NCBI RefSeq assembly: GCF_014904695.1
Contig: NZ_JACXXN010000025.1
Span: 23,250-87,249 of the forward strand
Direction: 5' to 3'
DNA length: 64,000 bases
Source of the DNA: Nostoc sp. MG11
Lineage (GTDB): Bacteria; Cyanobacteriota; Cyanobacteriia; Cyanobacteriales; Nostocaceae
The position numbers and the translations under genes are program-made. The notes beneath the pieces are model-generated. The model did not search any database and had not been told where the DNA came from. It saw only the letters and a list, made by a program, of their open reading frames with translations. Each line of letters opens with the position of its first letter. Position 1 is the stretch's first letter. Of the stretch, positions 1-9,238 are shown piece after piece.

Positions 1-337
1 TTTTTGGTAGCTCTACGTAAACTCGAATAGGAAATTGCGACCAAACTAAATAACCTACTTGGGTTTTTGTGACTTGGGAAAAGTAGTCACCGCTGTTTGT
101 CTTATCTTGCCACTGCGCTAGTGTGGGTGGGAGAGGATGAGGGAGAAAGGAGGAGAGAGAAAAAGAAGTTCTGGATTTTAAATCATATAAAGATGATTTT
201 GTCAAAGCATTAGTCAATTGGAGATTAGCCAAAATGAGTAGCAGCCCTGTGCCAATAGCTAAGGCAAGAGCTGCTAGTAACCGCCGTTTAATTAAATTTT
301 TGAGGGTGTTAGGTTTTGGGCATTGAGTTCTTCCCAT
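1..337 (-). CDS. Partial exported metalloprotease-like protein (C-terminus beyond window)
   Basis: An open minus-strand frame starts at ATG 337-335 and runs off the window edge after about 112 codons, so only the N-terminus is visible. After a short basic start (KRR at about residues 17-19) comes one hydrophobic segment (about 20-42) that would act as a signal peptide or signal anchor, then a Ser/Pro-rich stretch and a conserved-looking block containing YLVWSQFPIRVYVE near the edge. That block resembles the beginning of the catalytic domain of cyanobacterial matrixin-like zinc proteases, but the HExxH motif would lie outside the window, so the family call is tentative. It starts 18 bases after the secG stop and is probably co-transcribed with it. 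Confidence 0.55.
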   Translation of the reverse strand, partial: MGRTQCPKPNTLKNLIKRRLLAALALAIGTGLLLILANLQLTNALTKSSLYDLKSRTSFSLSSFLPHPLPPTLAQWQDKTNSGDYFSQVTKTQVGYLVWSQFPIRVYVELPK

Positions 338-355
338 TTCCCTATTTCCCTTTTC

Positions 356-589
356 TTATTTAGGTAGCCAACCGGCACTCAAAACGACTGTTAAACCAAG
401 GAAAATAACTGTCAGTGCCCAAGTAACTCGGTTCAATGTATTTTCTGCGCTCTTGGTGCTGCTAAATAACTGGGCTTGTCCGCCAATAGCTCCAATACCA
501 TCACCTTTGGGGCTATGTAGTAACACTAAGACAATTAAACCTATGGCGGAAAATGCCCAAATGCCTTGCACGATATTAGTAACTGTCAT
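356..589 (-). CDS. secG: Preprotein translocase subunit SecG
   Basis: SecG is the small auxiliary subunit of the SecYEG channel in the thylakoid and plasma membranes; it assists SecA-driven export. The 77-residue product has the expected plan: one membrane helix (about residues 5-24), a cytoplasmic loop rich in Gly with the hallmark GGQAQLFSS segment, and a second helix (about 51-72). ATG at 589 is chosen because the family aligns from MTVTNIVQ; a TTG ten codons upstream (619) would only add an unconserved tail. It lies downstream of gpmI on the same strand, 96 bp from it. Confidence 0.93.
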   Translation of the reverse strand: MTVTNIVQGIWAFSAIGLIVLVLLHSPKGDGIGAIGGQAQLFSSTKSAENTLNRVTWALTVIFLGLTVVLSAGWLPK

Positions 590-685
590 GGTAGCAATCT
601 CATTTATAAAAAGTTTCAAAACGGAGGAGTTAGGAGTTAGAAAAGCCTTGATTTGTGATTCTTAACTTTTAACTCCTAACTATTT

Positions 686-2284
686 CTACAGCCCGACTTG
701 TGCGGGAGTGCGAGTACGTTGCAAGTCATATTCTGCTGATAAAAGCAGCGATCGCCCTGTCATCTCCGGTGGCTGAGGTAATTGTAAAATCTCCAGAATC
801 GTGGGGGCAATGTCGGATAGCTTGCCATCGCTTCGCAGTTCGACATTAGTAGCATGTCCGGGGATTTTGACTTTCTCGCCTTCCACCAGAATTAAGGGAA
901 CTGGGTTGGTGGTGTGAGCTGTCCAGGGATTACCCTTATCATCTAGCATATACTCTGCGTTGCCGTGGTCAGCAGTAATAATTGTTGTACCACCGACTTT
1001 ACCAATGCTCTCGACGAGACGACCCAGACAGCGATCCACTGTTTCAATTGCCGTAATCGTAGCTTCGATTTGACCAGTATGCCCTACCATGTCTGGGTTG
1101 GCATAGTTAATCACAACTAAAGAGTAGATACCTTTTTGAATCGCGGCGATCGCTACATCTGTAACTGCTTGTGCTGACATTGCCGGGGCTTTGTCGTAAG
1201 TCGCTACCATTGGACTGCTGACTAGTTCTCGATCTTCTCCGACAAAGGGTTCCTCTAGACCGCCATTGAAGAAATAGGTCACATGGGCGTATTTTTCGGT
1301 TTCGGCGGTGCGGAACTGCTTAAGATCGTGATTGGCTATGACTTCCCCCAGAATGTTACTCAGATTTTGAGGCTCAAAAGCTACAGCCACAGGTAAGTCT
1401 GAATCGTACTGAGTAAATGTGACAAACGACAGCGGTGTGATTTGCTGTCTTTCAAAGGCATTAAAGTTAGAACTGACCAAAGCTTGAGTCAGTTGTCTGG
1501 CGCGATCGGGGCGGAAGTTGAAAAATATTACCCCATCTCCTGGTTCTATTGCACCAGGAGCAATTCGGGCTGGAAGGACAAACTCATCATTTACCCCTTC
1601 GGCGTAAGATGCTTGCAAGACTTCCAAAGCCTTTCGACCATCACCTGCACCATCTTGTGTCATCACGTCATAGGCGCGTTTGACCCGATCCCAGCGGTGA
1701 TCGCGATCCATCGCGTAGTAGCGACCGCTGAGGGTAACTATGCGCCCAATTCCTGTGCGGTCTATATAGTCTTGCAGCAGAGTTATTGCTTTTACACCAT
1801 CTTTTGGGGCGGTGTCACGACCATCAGTAATGGCGTGGATACAAACTTCTGAAATTCGCTGGTTTTTGGCTAAATCTAGTAGTCCGAATAAATGGGTAAT
1901 GTGTGAATGTACTCCACCTTCAGAACAAAGTCCTACTAAATGCAGCTTGCTATTTCGAGAGCGAACTTCCTGACAAATTTTGACAAGTGCTGGGTTTAAG
2001 GCAATAGAACCGTCTTCGACCGCATCTGAGATGCGTACCAATTCTTGCGGTACCACTCGCCCAGCGCCAATGTTCAAATGACCAACTTCCGAGTTGCCCA
2101 TTTGTCCTTCTGGCAACCCCACGGCTTTTCCTGATGTGCAGATGAGGGTGTGCGGGTAAGCTGCCCATAAGCTTTCCACAATTGGAGTTTTAGCCGCGAC
2201 AATAGCGTTTCCTCGCGTCTCCTCGCAGTAGCCCCATCCGTCTAAAATGACTAGCACCACAGGAGCAACAGGTGCTTTGGTCAT
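686..2284 (-). CDS. gpmI: 2,3-bisphosphoglycerate-independent phosphoglycerate mutase
   Basis: This cofactor-independent mutase interconverts 3- and 2-phosphoglycerate in glycolysis through a phosphoserine intermediate and two Mn ions. The 532-residue length is normal for the family. Near the N-terminus the metal-binding Asp sits in VILDGWGY (about residue 15) and the nucleophilic serine in MGNSEVGH (about residue 65); the C-terminal alkaline-phosphatase-type metal site is seen as ITADHGNAEYM and TAHTTNPVP. The gene has its own 222-bp upstream gap, whose far end carries the hairpin following the ABC-F gene, and is followed by secG. It is a housekeeping enzyme and nothing in it looks damaged. 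Confidence 0.97.
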   Translation of the reverse strand: MTKAPVAPVVLVILDGWGYCEETRGNAIVAAKTPIVESLWAAYPHTLICTSGKAVGLPEGQMGNSEVGHLNIGAGRVVPQELVRISDAVEDGSIALNPALVKICQEVRSRNSKLHLVGLCSEGGVHSHITHLFGLLDLAKNQRISEVCIHAITDGRDTAPKDGVKAITLLQDYIDRTGIGRIVTLSGRYYAMDRDHRWDRVKRAYDVMTQDGAGDGRKALEVLQASYAEGVNDEFVLPARIAPGAIEPGDGVIFFNFRPDRARQLTQALVSSNFNAFERQQITPLSFVTFTQYDSDLPVAVAFEPQNLSNILGEVIANHDLKQFRTAETEKYAHVTYFFNGGLEEPFVGEDRELVSSPMVATYDKAPAMSAQAVTDVAIAAIQKGIYSLVVINYANPDMVGHTGQIEATITAIETVDRCLGRLVESIGKVGGTTIITADHGNAEYMLDDKGNPWTAHTTNPVPLILVEGEKVKIPGHATNVELRSDGKLSDIAPTILEILQLPQPPEMTGRSLLLSAEYDLQRTRTPAQVGL

Positions 2285-2460
2285 AGTAAAATTGCCCTTT
2301 ACTTTTTGTAATACCCGAATGATACCATTGCTAATCCCTGCCGCAAGTGAATTTCTGCTTATTAACTTCTTTTATGAAGGGCTTGCAGTTTTTTTAGATA
2401 TTTTTTAAAATTTAGTAATTTTTTTATATTATTTGCGATCGCTAATAATTCAGTGATTAC

Positions 2461-2490
2461 TAAGTAGTAGCGCATCAGCGCTACTACTTA
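2461..2490 (-). terminator. Perfect 13-bp hairpin downstream of the ABC-F gene
   Basis: TAAGTAGTAGCGC (2461-2473) pairs perfectly with GCGCTACTACTTA (2478-2490) around a 4-base loop. It lies 17 bp past the stop codon of the ABC-F gene on the minus strand and before gpmI. No clear T-run follows on the minus strand, so it may be a processing or stability hairpin rather than a classical intrinsic terminator. Confidence 0.5.
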
Positions 2491-2506
2491 CCTATTTTCC
2501 CGTTAC

Positions 2507-4201
2507 TTATTTGCGTTTCGTGCCAGATTTCGCAGCTTTTGCAGCTTTCTTAGCTGCTTTTTCGGCATCTATCGCGGCTAACTTTGCTTGTTCTTTTTCT
2601 TCGGCAATTTTCTGGAGATAGTAATGATAATCTCCTAAGTAGACGCGGAATTCGCCATCACGAATTTCTACGATTTTGTTAGCTACCTTAGAGATAAAAT
2701 AACGGTCATGGGAAACGACAATTGCCGTACCATCATAGTTTTGTAGAGCTTCTTCCAACATCTCTTTAGCTGGAATATCCAAGTGGTTTGTCGGCTCATC
2801 TAAAATTAGTAAGTTCGCCGGACGTAAGAGCATTTTTGCCAATGCTAGACGAGCTTTTTCGCCCCCACTTAATGCCCCAACTGCTTTAAATACGGTGTCA
2901 CCAGTAAATAAAAACCGTCCTAAAAGCGTGCGGACTTCTTCATTTTTCCAGTCAGGAACTTCATCATGGATAGTCTCCATAACAGTTCTCTTCAAATCCA
3001 AAGCTTCAGCTTGATTTTGCTCAAAATAACCAGGAATAACGTTGTGATCGCCTAATTGGACGATACCTTCTGTGGCTTTTTCCATACCCATGATTACGCG
3101 CAGAAGTGTAGATTTTCCAGCGCCATTGGGGCCAAGAAAAGCAATGCGATCACCTCTTTCAATCAGGAGATTCGCACCCAAAAACAAAATTTTATCACCA
3201 TAAACATGAGTTAAGTCTTTAATTTCTACTACTTCGCGTCCACTGCGGGGTGCAGGGGGAAAGCGGAAATGTAAAGTTCTTACCCCAGCTATAGGTGCTT
3301 CGATGCGTTCGACTTTTTCCAGTTGCTTTTCCCGGCTTTTTGCCTGAGTACTGCGGGTAGCACTGGCGCGAAATCTGTCAACAAAAGTTTGCTGCTTTTC
3401 TAGTTCTTTTTGCTGGCGTTCGTAGGCGCTAAGTTGTGCTGATTGATTTTCGGCTTTTTGTTGTAAATACGCCGAGTAATTGCCAAGATAAGTAGCGGAA
3501 ACACCACGTTCAGTTTCCACAATTTGGGTGCAAAGGCGGTCAAGAAATTCCCGGTCATGGGAGACTATTACCATTGGGGTAATTAGCCCTTTGAGGTAAT
3601 TTTCTAACCACTCAATGGTTTCTAAATCCAGGTGGTTAGTAGGCTCGTCCAGCAGCAATAAATCGGGTTTTTGCAGGAGGATTTTACCCAAACTCATCCG
3701 CATCTGCCAACCACCACTAAAGGCGCTGACGAGGCGATCGCCATCTTCTAGCCCAAACCCCATCTCTGGTAAGATTTTGCCAATTCGTGTGTCTAGGCTG
3801 TAGCCATCCAAGGCTTCAAATTGGCGCTGTAAACGATCCAACTTGTCAATTAATTTATCTAGTTCCTCTGGGGTAGCCGTTTCCATGTCACGCTGCACCT
3901 GCGCCAGAGATAACTGCACTTGGTTCGCTTCTTTGAAGACTATCCAAAATTCTTCTCTGACAGTGCGGCTAGGGTCTACTTCAAACTCTTGGTTGAGGTA
4001 GGCTATGTGTAAGCTGGCAGGACGAATAATTTCGCCAGCAGTGGGTTCAATTTCCCCAGTGATGATTTTGAGTTGGGTTGATTTTCCAGCACCGTTGACG
4101 CCGACTAAGCCAATGCGATCGCCTGGTTTAACTTCCCAGTTGATATCTTTGAGAACTTCGCCGGTGGGGTATATTTTATTGATATGTTCTAGTCGCAGCA
4201 T
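2507..4201 (-). CDS. ABC-F family ATP-binding protein
   Basis: ABC-F proteins carry two nucleotide-binding domains and no membrane part; characterised members act on the ribosome (EttA, Uup, antibiotic protection). Domain 1 has Walker A GVNGAGKST near residue 34 and signature SAFSGGWQMR; domain 2 has Walker A GPNGAGKST near residue 360 and signature LSGGEKARLALA. Both Walker B/D-loop segments read LLILDEPTNHLD or a close variant. The linker of about 80 charged residues matches the P-site tRNA interaction motif, and the tail is Lys/Ala-rich. ATG 4201 is preferred over the adjacent TTG at 4204 because of a GAGAG element about 9 bases upstream. Whether it is Uup-like or another subfamily cannot be settled by eye. 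Confidence 0.93.
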   Translation of the reverse strand: MLRLEHINKIYPTGEVLKDINWEVKPGDRIGLVGVNGAGKSTQLKIITGEIEPTAGEIIRPASLHIAYLNQEFEVDPSRTVREEFWIVFKEANQVQLSLAQVQRDMETATPEELDKLIDKLDRLQRQFEALDGYSLDTRIGKILPEMGFGLEDGDRLVSAFSGGWQMRMSLGKILLQKPDLLLLDEPTNHLDLETIEWLENYLKGLITPMVIVSHDREFLDRLCTQIVETERGVSATYLGNYSAYLQQKAENQSAQLSAYERQQKELEKQQTFVDRFRASATRSTQAKSREKQLEKVERIEAPIAGVRTLHFRFPPAPRSGREVVEIKDLTHVYGDKILFLGANLLIERGDRIAFLGPNGAGKSTLLRVIMGMEKATEGIVQLGDHNVIPGYFEQNQAEALDLKRTVMETIHDEVPDWKNEEVRTLLGRFLFTGDTVFKAVGALSGGEKARLALAKMLLRPANLLILDEPTNHLDIPAKEMLEEALQNYDGTAIVVSHDRYFISKVANKIVEIRDGEFRVYLGDYHYYLQKIAEEKEQAKLAAIDAEKAAKKAAKAAKSGTKRK

Positions 4202-4719
4202 CAAGTTTCTCTCAGGTAGGGAGTGGGGAATGGTAGTTGGGAGGAAGTGCTAACGCCGTGTCTAATCTTAACAAAATTTAACTACAAATTTGGTACAGGA
4301 AATTCCGAGGAGATAGAGATCGAGTTTTGACTTACCTAAATATAGGTTTTATCACATCAATCTTAGGGTTGATATTACGATACTTGCTTGACTTTTATAA
4401 TTCCAAACTTAAAGGTTGTGCTATCTGTACAACAGTCAACTCCAATACTAACAACCAGGGTATTTTGTCTTTGCGATCGCCTTCTTTTATTTCTTTGTGA
4501 TCCACCCTTGTCTGCTTTAACTCATTTAATCCAAATATTACCTGTATTTATTCCCAAATTTCTCTGCGAAAACAGTCCTTTTAAAATCAATAAAAATGGT
4601 GTGACATCTTAACAAATCACACACTCTTCCTGTCTAAAAATACTTCTCTTTGACTTTGTGCTCTAACTTTCAGAAAACCACTCTACATTTATGTACTCTT
4701 TGCAGTTTATTTTCCCAAT
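4202..4719. other. Intergenic region between ABC-F gene and HTH regulator
   Basis: About 520 bp of AT-rich DNA holding the promoter side of the ABC-F gene and the 3' flank of the HTH gene. One HIP1 octamer lies near 4478. Plus-strand open frames here have low-complexity, cysteine/leucine-rich translations and no ribosome-binding site, so no gene is supported. No clear terminator was recognised. Confidence 0.5.
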
Positions 4720-5082
4720 TCAACTTGCTTTTGCTTCATCCCCAGATGCTTCAGCAACAGCGGCTAACCTATCTGCCGCAGCTTGAACGATTTGAGCTAC
4801 TTGGCTCAGAGGCATGTGCTGAATTTGTCTGAGAATCAAACTCAAGTCTGAGGTTTCTGGAATTGGTTTGCCATCCAAGCAGCTAAGCAACTCTTCCATT
4901 GTGTAGCCTGCTCTCGATGCGATTTGAGCCAAATTTTCCGTATCTGGTATCTTCACACCTTTTTCCCACATCTGAACAGCAGTAGCAGAAACTCCCAAAA
5001 GCTTACCAAACGCTCGCTGACTCATTGAACCGCGAGCCAGTTTAATGATTTCAATCAGTTTTTGTCTGCTTTCAATGTTCAC
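4720..5082 (-). CDS. XRE-family helix-turn-helix regulator
   Basis: A 120-residue protein with an N-terminal Cro/C1-type DNA-binding domain at about residues 8-70: the SQRAFGKLLGVSATAVQMWEKG stretch supplies the two helices of the HTH. The C-terminal 50 residues are predicted helical and Ala/Gln-rich and may mediate dimerisation. The only start giving a complete HTH is GTG at 5082. The gene is divergent from the unknown gene at 5322, and its own upstream DNA has two AAGTNNACTT palindromes exactly 20 bp apart (5111-5120, 5131-5140), suggesting autoregulation. Its target genes are unknown. Confidence 0.85.
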   Translation of the reverse strand: MNIESRQKLIEIIKLARGSMSQRAFGKLLGVSATAVQMWEKGVKIPDTENLAQIASRAGYTMEELLSCLDGKPIPETSDLSLILRQIQHMPLSQVAQIVQAAADRLAAVAEASGDEAKAS

Positions 5083-5107
5083 TGCTTGTTTAGCTAGCCA
5101 ACGTATT

Positions 5108-5142
5108 TACAAGTTCACTTTCAATACTACAAGTTTACTTTT
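5108..5142. promoter_or_regulatory. Two spaced palindromes upstream of the HTH gene (candidate operator)
   Basis: The direct repeat TACAAGTTCACTTTC / TACAAGTTTACTTTT has a 20-bp period. Each copy contains a 10-bp palindrome of form AAGT-NN-ACTT, at 5111-5120 and 5131-5140, starting 29 bp upstream of the GTG of the HTH gene. Two helical turns between dyads is the geometry expected for two repressor dimers on one DNA face. Another palindrome, TTTAGTACTAAA, is at 5161-5172. Confidence 0.5.
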
Positions 5143-5321
5143 ATATTGACAGCCTGATGTTTTAGTACTAAACTAAGTATCTTTAGTTGTAAGATGACAA
5201 CTATAGTAATGATTTTATAAGTAGGCGATCGCAGCCATCTTGAGCCAAAAGAACTTATTTTGCTACGGCAGATCAGCTAGTAGCTAGGCATTGCTGCGAA
5301 CAATAATATCGAAGGTGCATC

Positions 5322-5768
5322 ATGTTTCGCAAGCTACACAAAACTAATCAATATCGCCGCAAAGGTCGAAATCTTATAGCCGCTAATAAAATTAAACCAG
5401 AACAGTGGAATATTTCTCAATCAGAAGCCAAAGAAGCCCTAAAAGCAAAAGGCTACGATGTTAAGCAAATCAAAAAAATTCATCACTTGAAGCATCAGGT
5501 GTGTATTTCTTTCTGGGATGCAAAATGTAACGTGTGTAGCAGCTTTTTCAGCTACCGGATTTTTGCGCGTTGGCGAAGCGAAGTAGAAAAGTTAATTTAT
5601 TGTTGCCAAAACTTAAAAGAATGGGCAAAGTTAAATCACCTCATGCAGTACGAATTTGCCTACTATAACTATCCTAGCGAAATAGAAAATACACTCGACG
5701 CTAAATTAGAAAACCACTTGCGTGTGTTGAATGCAACAGAACGACAAGCGGTTTTCCAAGTAGTTTAA
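5322..5768 (+). CDS. Hypothetical protein with Cys-rich centre
   Basis: No family was recognised. The 148-residue protein has a basic N-terminus (Arg/Lys-rich over the first 35 residues), an alpha-helical middle, and a central CNVCSSFF motif with further cysteines nearby (about residues 66-95), which might bind a metal. There is no signal peptide or membrane segment. ATG 5322 is preceded by GAAGG at a plausible distance. It is divergently oriented to the HTH regulator and converges on prfA, 9 bp from its stop. Codon use looks normal for the window, so it is probably a real gene. Confidence 0.65.
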   Translation: MFRKLHKTNQYRRKGRNLIAANKIKPEQWNISQSEAKEALKAKGYDVKQIKKIHHLKHQVCISFWDAKCNVCSSFFSYRIFARWRSEVEKLIYCCQNLKEWAKLNHLMQYEFAYYNYPSEIENTLDAKLENHLRVLNATERQAVFQVV

Positions 5769-5777
5769 TAGTGACAA

Positions 5778-6878
5778 TTAATTGGCAACACCAGAAGTCG
5801 CTAACTCTGCTAAACGCTCCTGCTGATCTTGAGATATACAAGATTGAATAACCGTTTCTAAGTCGCCTTCCAAGACAGGGTTGAGGGAATAGTTTTGACC
5901 TAGGCGGTGGTCGGTAACGCGATTATCTTTATAGTTGTATGTGCGAATTTTTTCTGATCGCGATCCTGTACCAACTTGCGATCGCCGCATGGAAGTAACA
6001 GCTTCTTGTTGTTCGCTTAACTTGATGTCGTACAACTTCGCCCGCAGAATTTGCATCGCCCGTTCTTTGTTTTGCAACTGGCTGCGTTCTTCTGTACAGA
6101 AAATGCGTATTCCCGTTGGTTTGTGCATCAAGTCAACGGCTGTTTCCACCTTGTTGACGTTTTGGCCACCAGCACCACCAGAACGAGCTGTAGTCATTTC
6201 AATATCTTTCGGGTCAATGTGAATTTCCACATCATCCACCTCTGGCATAATCGCCACGGTAGCTGTGGAAGTATGAACCCGTCCCCCAGATTCAGTTGCC
6301 GGCACGCGCTGCACACGATGCACTCCAGCTTCAAACTTTAGCTGGCTGTAAACGTCATTACCTTTAATTTCGAGAATGACCTCTTTCCAGCCACCCATTT
6401 CTCCGCGAGATTCGCTCACTAGAGAAACTTTCCAACCTTGAGTCTGGGCATAGCGGGTGTACATCTGCATCAAATCGCCAGCCCAAATACTTGCTTCATC
6501 GCCACCAGTACCAGCGCGAATTTCCAACATGATATTCTTTTCATCATTGGGGTCGCGTGGTAACAGTAAGACTTTCAAGCGAGACTCTAAATATTCTATT
6601 TTTTCCTCAAGTTCCTTTACTTCCAGTGCTGCCATTTCTTGCAACTCTGGATCACTCGCAGATTCTTTATAAACCTCACGCGCTCCGATCAAGTCTTCTT
6701 GGGCTGTTTTCCAAATCTCGTATGTATCAACTACCTCTTCCAAAGAAGAACGAGACTTAGCAATTTCTTGATACTCATCAGGGTTGCTAGCGGTATCGGG
6801 GTCGCCAAGACGACGTGTTAATTCATTAAAGGTTTGTTCAACAGATTTTAGTTTGTCTAGTAAGTATGATTCAGCCAT
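5778..6878 (-). CDS. prfA: Peptide chain release factor 1
   Basis: RF1 recognises UAA and UAG in the ribosomal A site and triggers peptide release. The PAT codon-recognition tripeptide that distinguishes RF1 from RF2 is at about residues 193-195 (RVPATESGG), and the universal GGQ motif that enters the peptidyl-transferase centre is at about 237-239. The 366-residue length is standard. It is the last gene of the ribosomal supercluster, 100 bp after rpmE. RF1 being the UAG-reading factor is relevant to the amber-interrupted methyltransferase near the other end of the window. Confidence 0.97.
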   Translation of the reverse strand: MAESYLLDKLKSVEQTFNELTRRLGDPDTASNPDEYQEIAKSRSSLEEVVDTYEIWKTAQEDLIGAREVYKESASDPELQEMAALEVKELEEKIEYLESRLKVLLLPRDPNDEKNIMLEIRAGTGGDEASIWAGDLMQMYTRYAQTQGWKVSLVSESRGEMGGWKEVILEIKGNDVYSQLKFEAGVHRVQRVPATESGGRVHTSTATVAIMPEVDDVEIHIDPKDIEMTTARSGGAGGQNVNKVETAVDLMHKPTGIRIFCTEERSQLQNKERAMQILRAKLYDIKLSEQQEAVTSMRRSQVGTGSRSEKIRTYNYKDNRVTDHRLGQNYSLNPVLEGDLETVIQSCISQDQQERLAELATSGVAN

Positions 6879-6978
6879 GACGAGTGCGATCGCTCCTTAA
6901 AATAACAAGTTGGCTCGAGCATTAAATGACAATCGACCCAGCTGATGCAGGGTCGTCGTTAACAGCAGAGCCAACCCG

Positions 6979-7221
6979 CTACTTTTTGTTTTGATCGTCG
7001 CCAGATGTTTGAGTGCTGCTCATACCGTATTTGCGGAGGAAGCGCTCTACTCGACCCTCAGTGTCAATAATCTTCTGAGTACCAGTGTAAAAGGGGTGAT
7101 TTCCAGACCAAACATCTACATGCAATTCTGGCTTGGTAGAGCCAACAGTCATCACAACTTGACCGTTGCAGTAAACTTTAGCTTCTGGATACCACTTGGG
7201 ATGAATATCAGATTTAGCCAT
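6979..7221 (-). CDS. rpmE: 50S ribosomal protein L31
   Basis: L31 sits at the central protuberance and bridges to the 30S head. The 80-residue protein starts MAKSDIHPKWYPEAKVYCNG and includes the family block VDVWSGNHPFYTG; only one Cys of the zinc ribbon is present, so it belongs to the zinc-independent branch. ATG 7221 is chosen because homologues begin here and AAGGAA lies just upstream; 16 upstream in-frame codons are not conserved. It follows rpsI by 113 bp. Confidence 0.94.
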   Translation of the reverse strand: MAKSDIHPKWYPEAKVYCNGQVVMTVGSTKPELHVDVWSGNHPFYTGTQKIIDTEGRVERFLRKYGMSSTQTSGDDQNKK

Positions 7222-7334
7222 TGTTCCTTGTGTGGTGAATCTATATAAATTATAACTTTCAGCTTTCAATCAAGACTAGGAATTAGGGACTAGGAAAGAG
7301 TTTTCCTAATACCCTATACCCAATTTCCAGCAGC

Positions 7335-7751
7335 TTAACGCTTGGAGTACTGAGGTGCTTTCCGGGCTTTGTGTAAACCATATTTTTTCCGCTCTTTTGC
7401 TCTGGGATCACGAGTCAAGTAGCCTTCTGTTTTCAAAGGTGAGCGATTTTCTGGATCTAGTTGACACAACGCACGGGCAACTCCCAAGCGAATGGAGTCA
7501 GCCTGACCGGTCAAGCCACCACCTTCAGCTTTTACCAAAATGTCATATTCGTTTTCCAGTCCCAGAGTTTCTAGAGGTGCTCTGATGACGCCAAGGTAAT
7601 TGGCGTTGAATTGAAAATACAAGGTTCCATCTTTCCCGTTGACAGTCAGTTGACCGTTACCTGGAATTAGACGTACTCGTGCGACTGCGGACTTGCGACG
7701 ACCAGTTCCCCAGTACACGGCACGACCGCTATTAGCGTCTGCTACTACCAT
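7335..7751 (-). CDS. rpsI: 30S ribosomal protein S9
   Basis: S9 lines the small-subunit P site, reaching in with its basic C-terminal tail ([17 protein letters not shown] here). The N-terminal [14 protein letters not shown] block is the family signature. Length of 138 residues is normal. Its ATG overlaps the rplM stop in a TAATG arrangement, so the two genes are translationally coupled, as in most bacteria. Confidence 0.97.
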   Translation of the reverse strand: MVVADANSGRAVYWGTGRRKSAVARVRLIPGNGQLTVNGKDGTLYFQFNANYLGVIRAPLETLGLENEYDILVKAEGGGLTGQADSIRLGVARALCQLDPENRSPLKTEGYLTRDPRAKERKKYGLHKARKAPQYSKR

Positions 7752-8206
7752 TAATTTTCCGCTCCAGGAATTGTATTAACTTTTAGTTCTTTAGGTTTTT
7801 GAGCTTCGTGGGGATGAGTGGGCCCAGCGTAGACTTTCAGTTTGGTGAACAACTGCCTACCCAGACTATTTTTGGGTAGCATACCTTTAACAGCGACTTC
7901 TACTATCCTTTCTGGTAGGCGTTGTTGCAGCTTAGCGAAGGTTTCTGTTTTCATCCCGCCAGGACGACCAGAATGGCGACGATAAATCTTTTGGGTACGC
8001 TTTTTACCTGTAACTGCTATTTTTTCAGCGTTGACGACGATAACAAAGTCACCTGTATCTAGGTGAGGAGTATATTCGGCTTTTTTTTTGCCTCTGAGAA
8101 TCTGGGCGATTTCAGTGGCGAGGCGACCGAGGCGTTGGTCAGTAGCGTCTACTACGTACCACTCACGCTCAAGGGATTCTTGAGGAGGAAGGTATGTTTT
8201 ATTCAT
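7751..8206 (-). CDS. rplM: 50S ribosomal protein L13
   Basis: L13 is an early-assembly large-subunit protein. The 151-residue product begins with the typical [18 protein letters not shown] segment and ends [13 protein letters not shown]. It is coupled to rpsI by a TAATG overlap and separated from truA by an 86-bp spacer packed with heptamer repeats. Confidence 0.97.
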   Translation of the reverse strand: MNKTYLPPQESLEREWYVVDATDQRLGRLATEIAQILRGKKKAEYTPHLDTGDFVIVVNAEKIAVTGKKRTQKIYRRHSGRPGGMKTETFAKLQQRLPERIVEVAVKGMLPKNSLGRQLFTKLKVYAGPTHPHEAQKPKELKVNTIPGAEN

Positions 8207-8335
8207 TGTTGTTTGTCCTTTGTCACTTTGTCTTTGAAGTTCTGAACGCCGAAGCCGGTGCTCAGACTTCTCTGTTTGTCATTTGTCCGTTGTCATTTGT
8301 CGTTACTAATGACTAATGACTCTTGACTAATAACC
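8207..8335. repeat. Heptamer repeats in truA-rplM spacer
   Basis: Tandem 7-mers of the GTCATTT/GTCCTTT type are followed after a short unique segment by the opposite-orientation series ACTAATGACTAATGAC, so the transcribed spacer could fold back on itself. The repeat runs into the end of truA. The same family fills several other spacers in the supercluster. Confidence 0.7.
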
Positions 8336-9147
8336 AACTTTGGCAGGGTTTCGTACCAAATCTCTTTTGGAAAGGGAAAATTTGGATAGCCGACGCGCAA
8401 TAAGCATAAGCCTTGGGGAGGTGCAGCGTGTTTCACTTCTTCCCGGCGTTGTTCTTTCCAGAGTTCTGTGAAGCTAGCAAGCGATCGCTTGCCAGAGCCT
8501 ACTTGTGCCAGCATCCCTACCAAGAGCCTCACCATGCCATACAAAAATCCATCTGCCTGTATTTCTATATGGATAAATGGCCCACTACGACAACATTCTG
8601 CTGCTTGTACCTCTACCCAGGAGTGCGATCGCTTTGATCCTGCACGGTGAAAAGCAGCCAAATGGTGTTTTCCCATTAACGGTTTGAGGGCAGCTTGAAT
8701 TAAGGCTTCATCCAAGGGATCATAATAATAATGCCAACTGAAGGGTTGTACGAACAAGTTCGGTAGATCTTCAGTGTATATGGTATAGCGATACCGTCGA
8801 TAGGCTGCATTAAAGCGAGCGTGCCAACGGTTATCTACACTTGCCGATGCCCTTATTAATATATCTTGAGGCAGATAGCTGTTAAGAACTGTTGCCCACT
8901 TATGAGGTGGGATTAAACCTGTAGCATCAAAATGAGCTATTTGAGCAGCGGCGTGAACTCCGGCGTCGGTACGCCCAGCACCGTGTAGTGGTACATGGTA
9001 TCCAATAATTTTCGTGATCGCTGCTTCAATCTCTTCCTGAACAGTGCGCTGCTGCTTTTGCCGTTGCCAGCCATGAAAGTAAGTGCCCAGGTATTGGATT
9101 ACCAGGGCTACTCGGTGAGTCGGTGGAGGCTGGTGACTTTCTAACAT
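8293..9147 (-). CDS. truA: tRNA pseudouridine(38-40) synthase TruA
   Basis: TruA converts uridines 38-40 of the tRNA anticodon stem to pseudouridine. The catalytic aspartate is in GAGRTDAGVHA (D61), and the downstream RRYRYTIY and DGFLYGMVRLLVG blocks match the family. The last ten or so residues (LVISQESLVISNDK) are translated from heptamer repeat DNA, so the natural C-terminus has apparently been extended by repeat invasion. It lies between rplQ and rplM, the usual cyanobacterial position. Confidence 0.95.
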   Translation of the reverse strand: MLESHQPPPTHRVALVIQYLGTYFHGWQRQKQQRTVQEEIEAAITKIIGYHVPLHGAGRTDAGVHAAAQIAHFDATGLIPPHKWATVLNSYLPQDILIRASASVDNRWHARFNAAYRRYRYTIYTEDLPNLFVQPFSWHYYYDPLDEALIQAALKPLMGKHHLAAFHRAGSKRSHSWVEVQAAECCRSGPFIHIEIQADGFLYGMVRLLVGMLAQVGSGKRSLASFTELWKEQRREEVKHAAPPQGLCLLRVGYPNFPFPKEIWYETLPKLVISQESLVISNDK

Positions 9148-9149
9148 AC

Positions 9150-9238
9150 AGATTATGTCATTTGTCTCTTGTCAAATGAGTTGCGGAGTCTCAAGTAGAA
9201 ATAACTTGACTCCTGACTCTTGACTCTTGACTAATGAA
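9150..9238. repeat. Heptamer repeats in rplQ-truA spacer
   Basis: Left arm GTCATTTGTCTCTTGTC, right arm with the TTGACTC/CTGACTC/TTGACTA type units reading away from it, separated by about 45 bp. Nothing else was found in the spacer. Confidence 0.6.

Noticed and set aside
1442..1852. 136-codon plus-strand open frame inside gpmI
   Set aside because: It lies fully within the certain gpmI gene; no ribosome-binding site or conserved pattern.
4388..4612. 74-codon plus-strand frame in the gap upstream of the ABC-F gene
   Set aside because: No ribosome-binding site, no recognisable pattern, skewed Leu/Cys/Pro composition.
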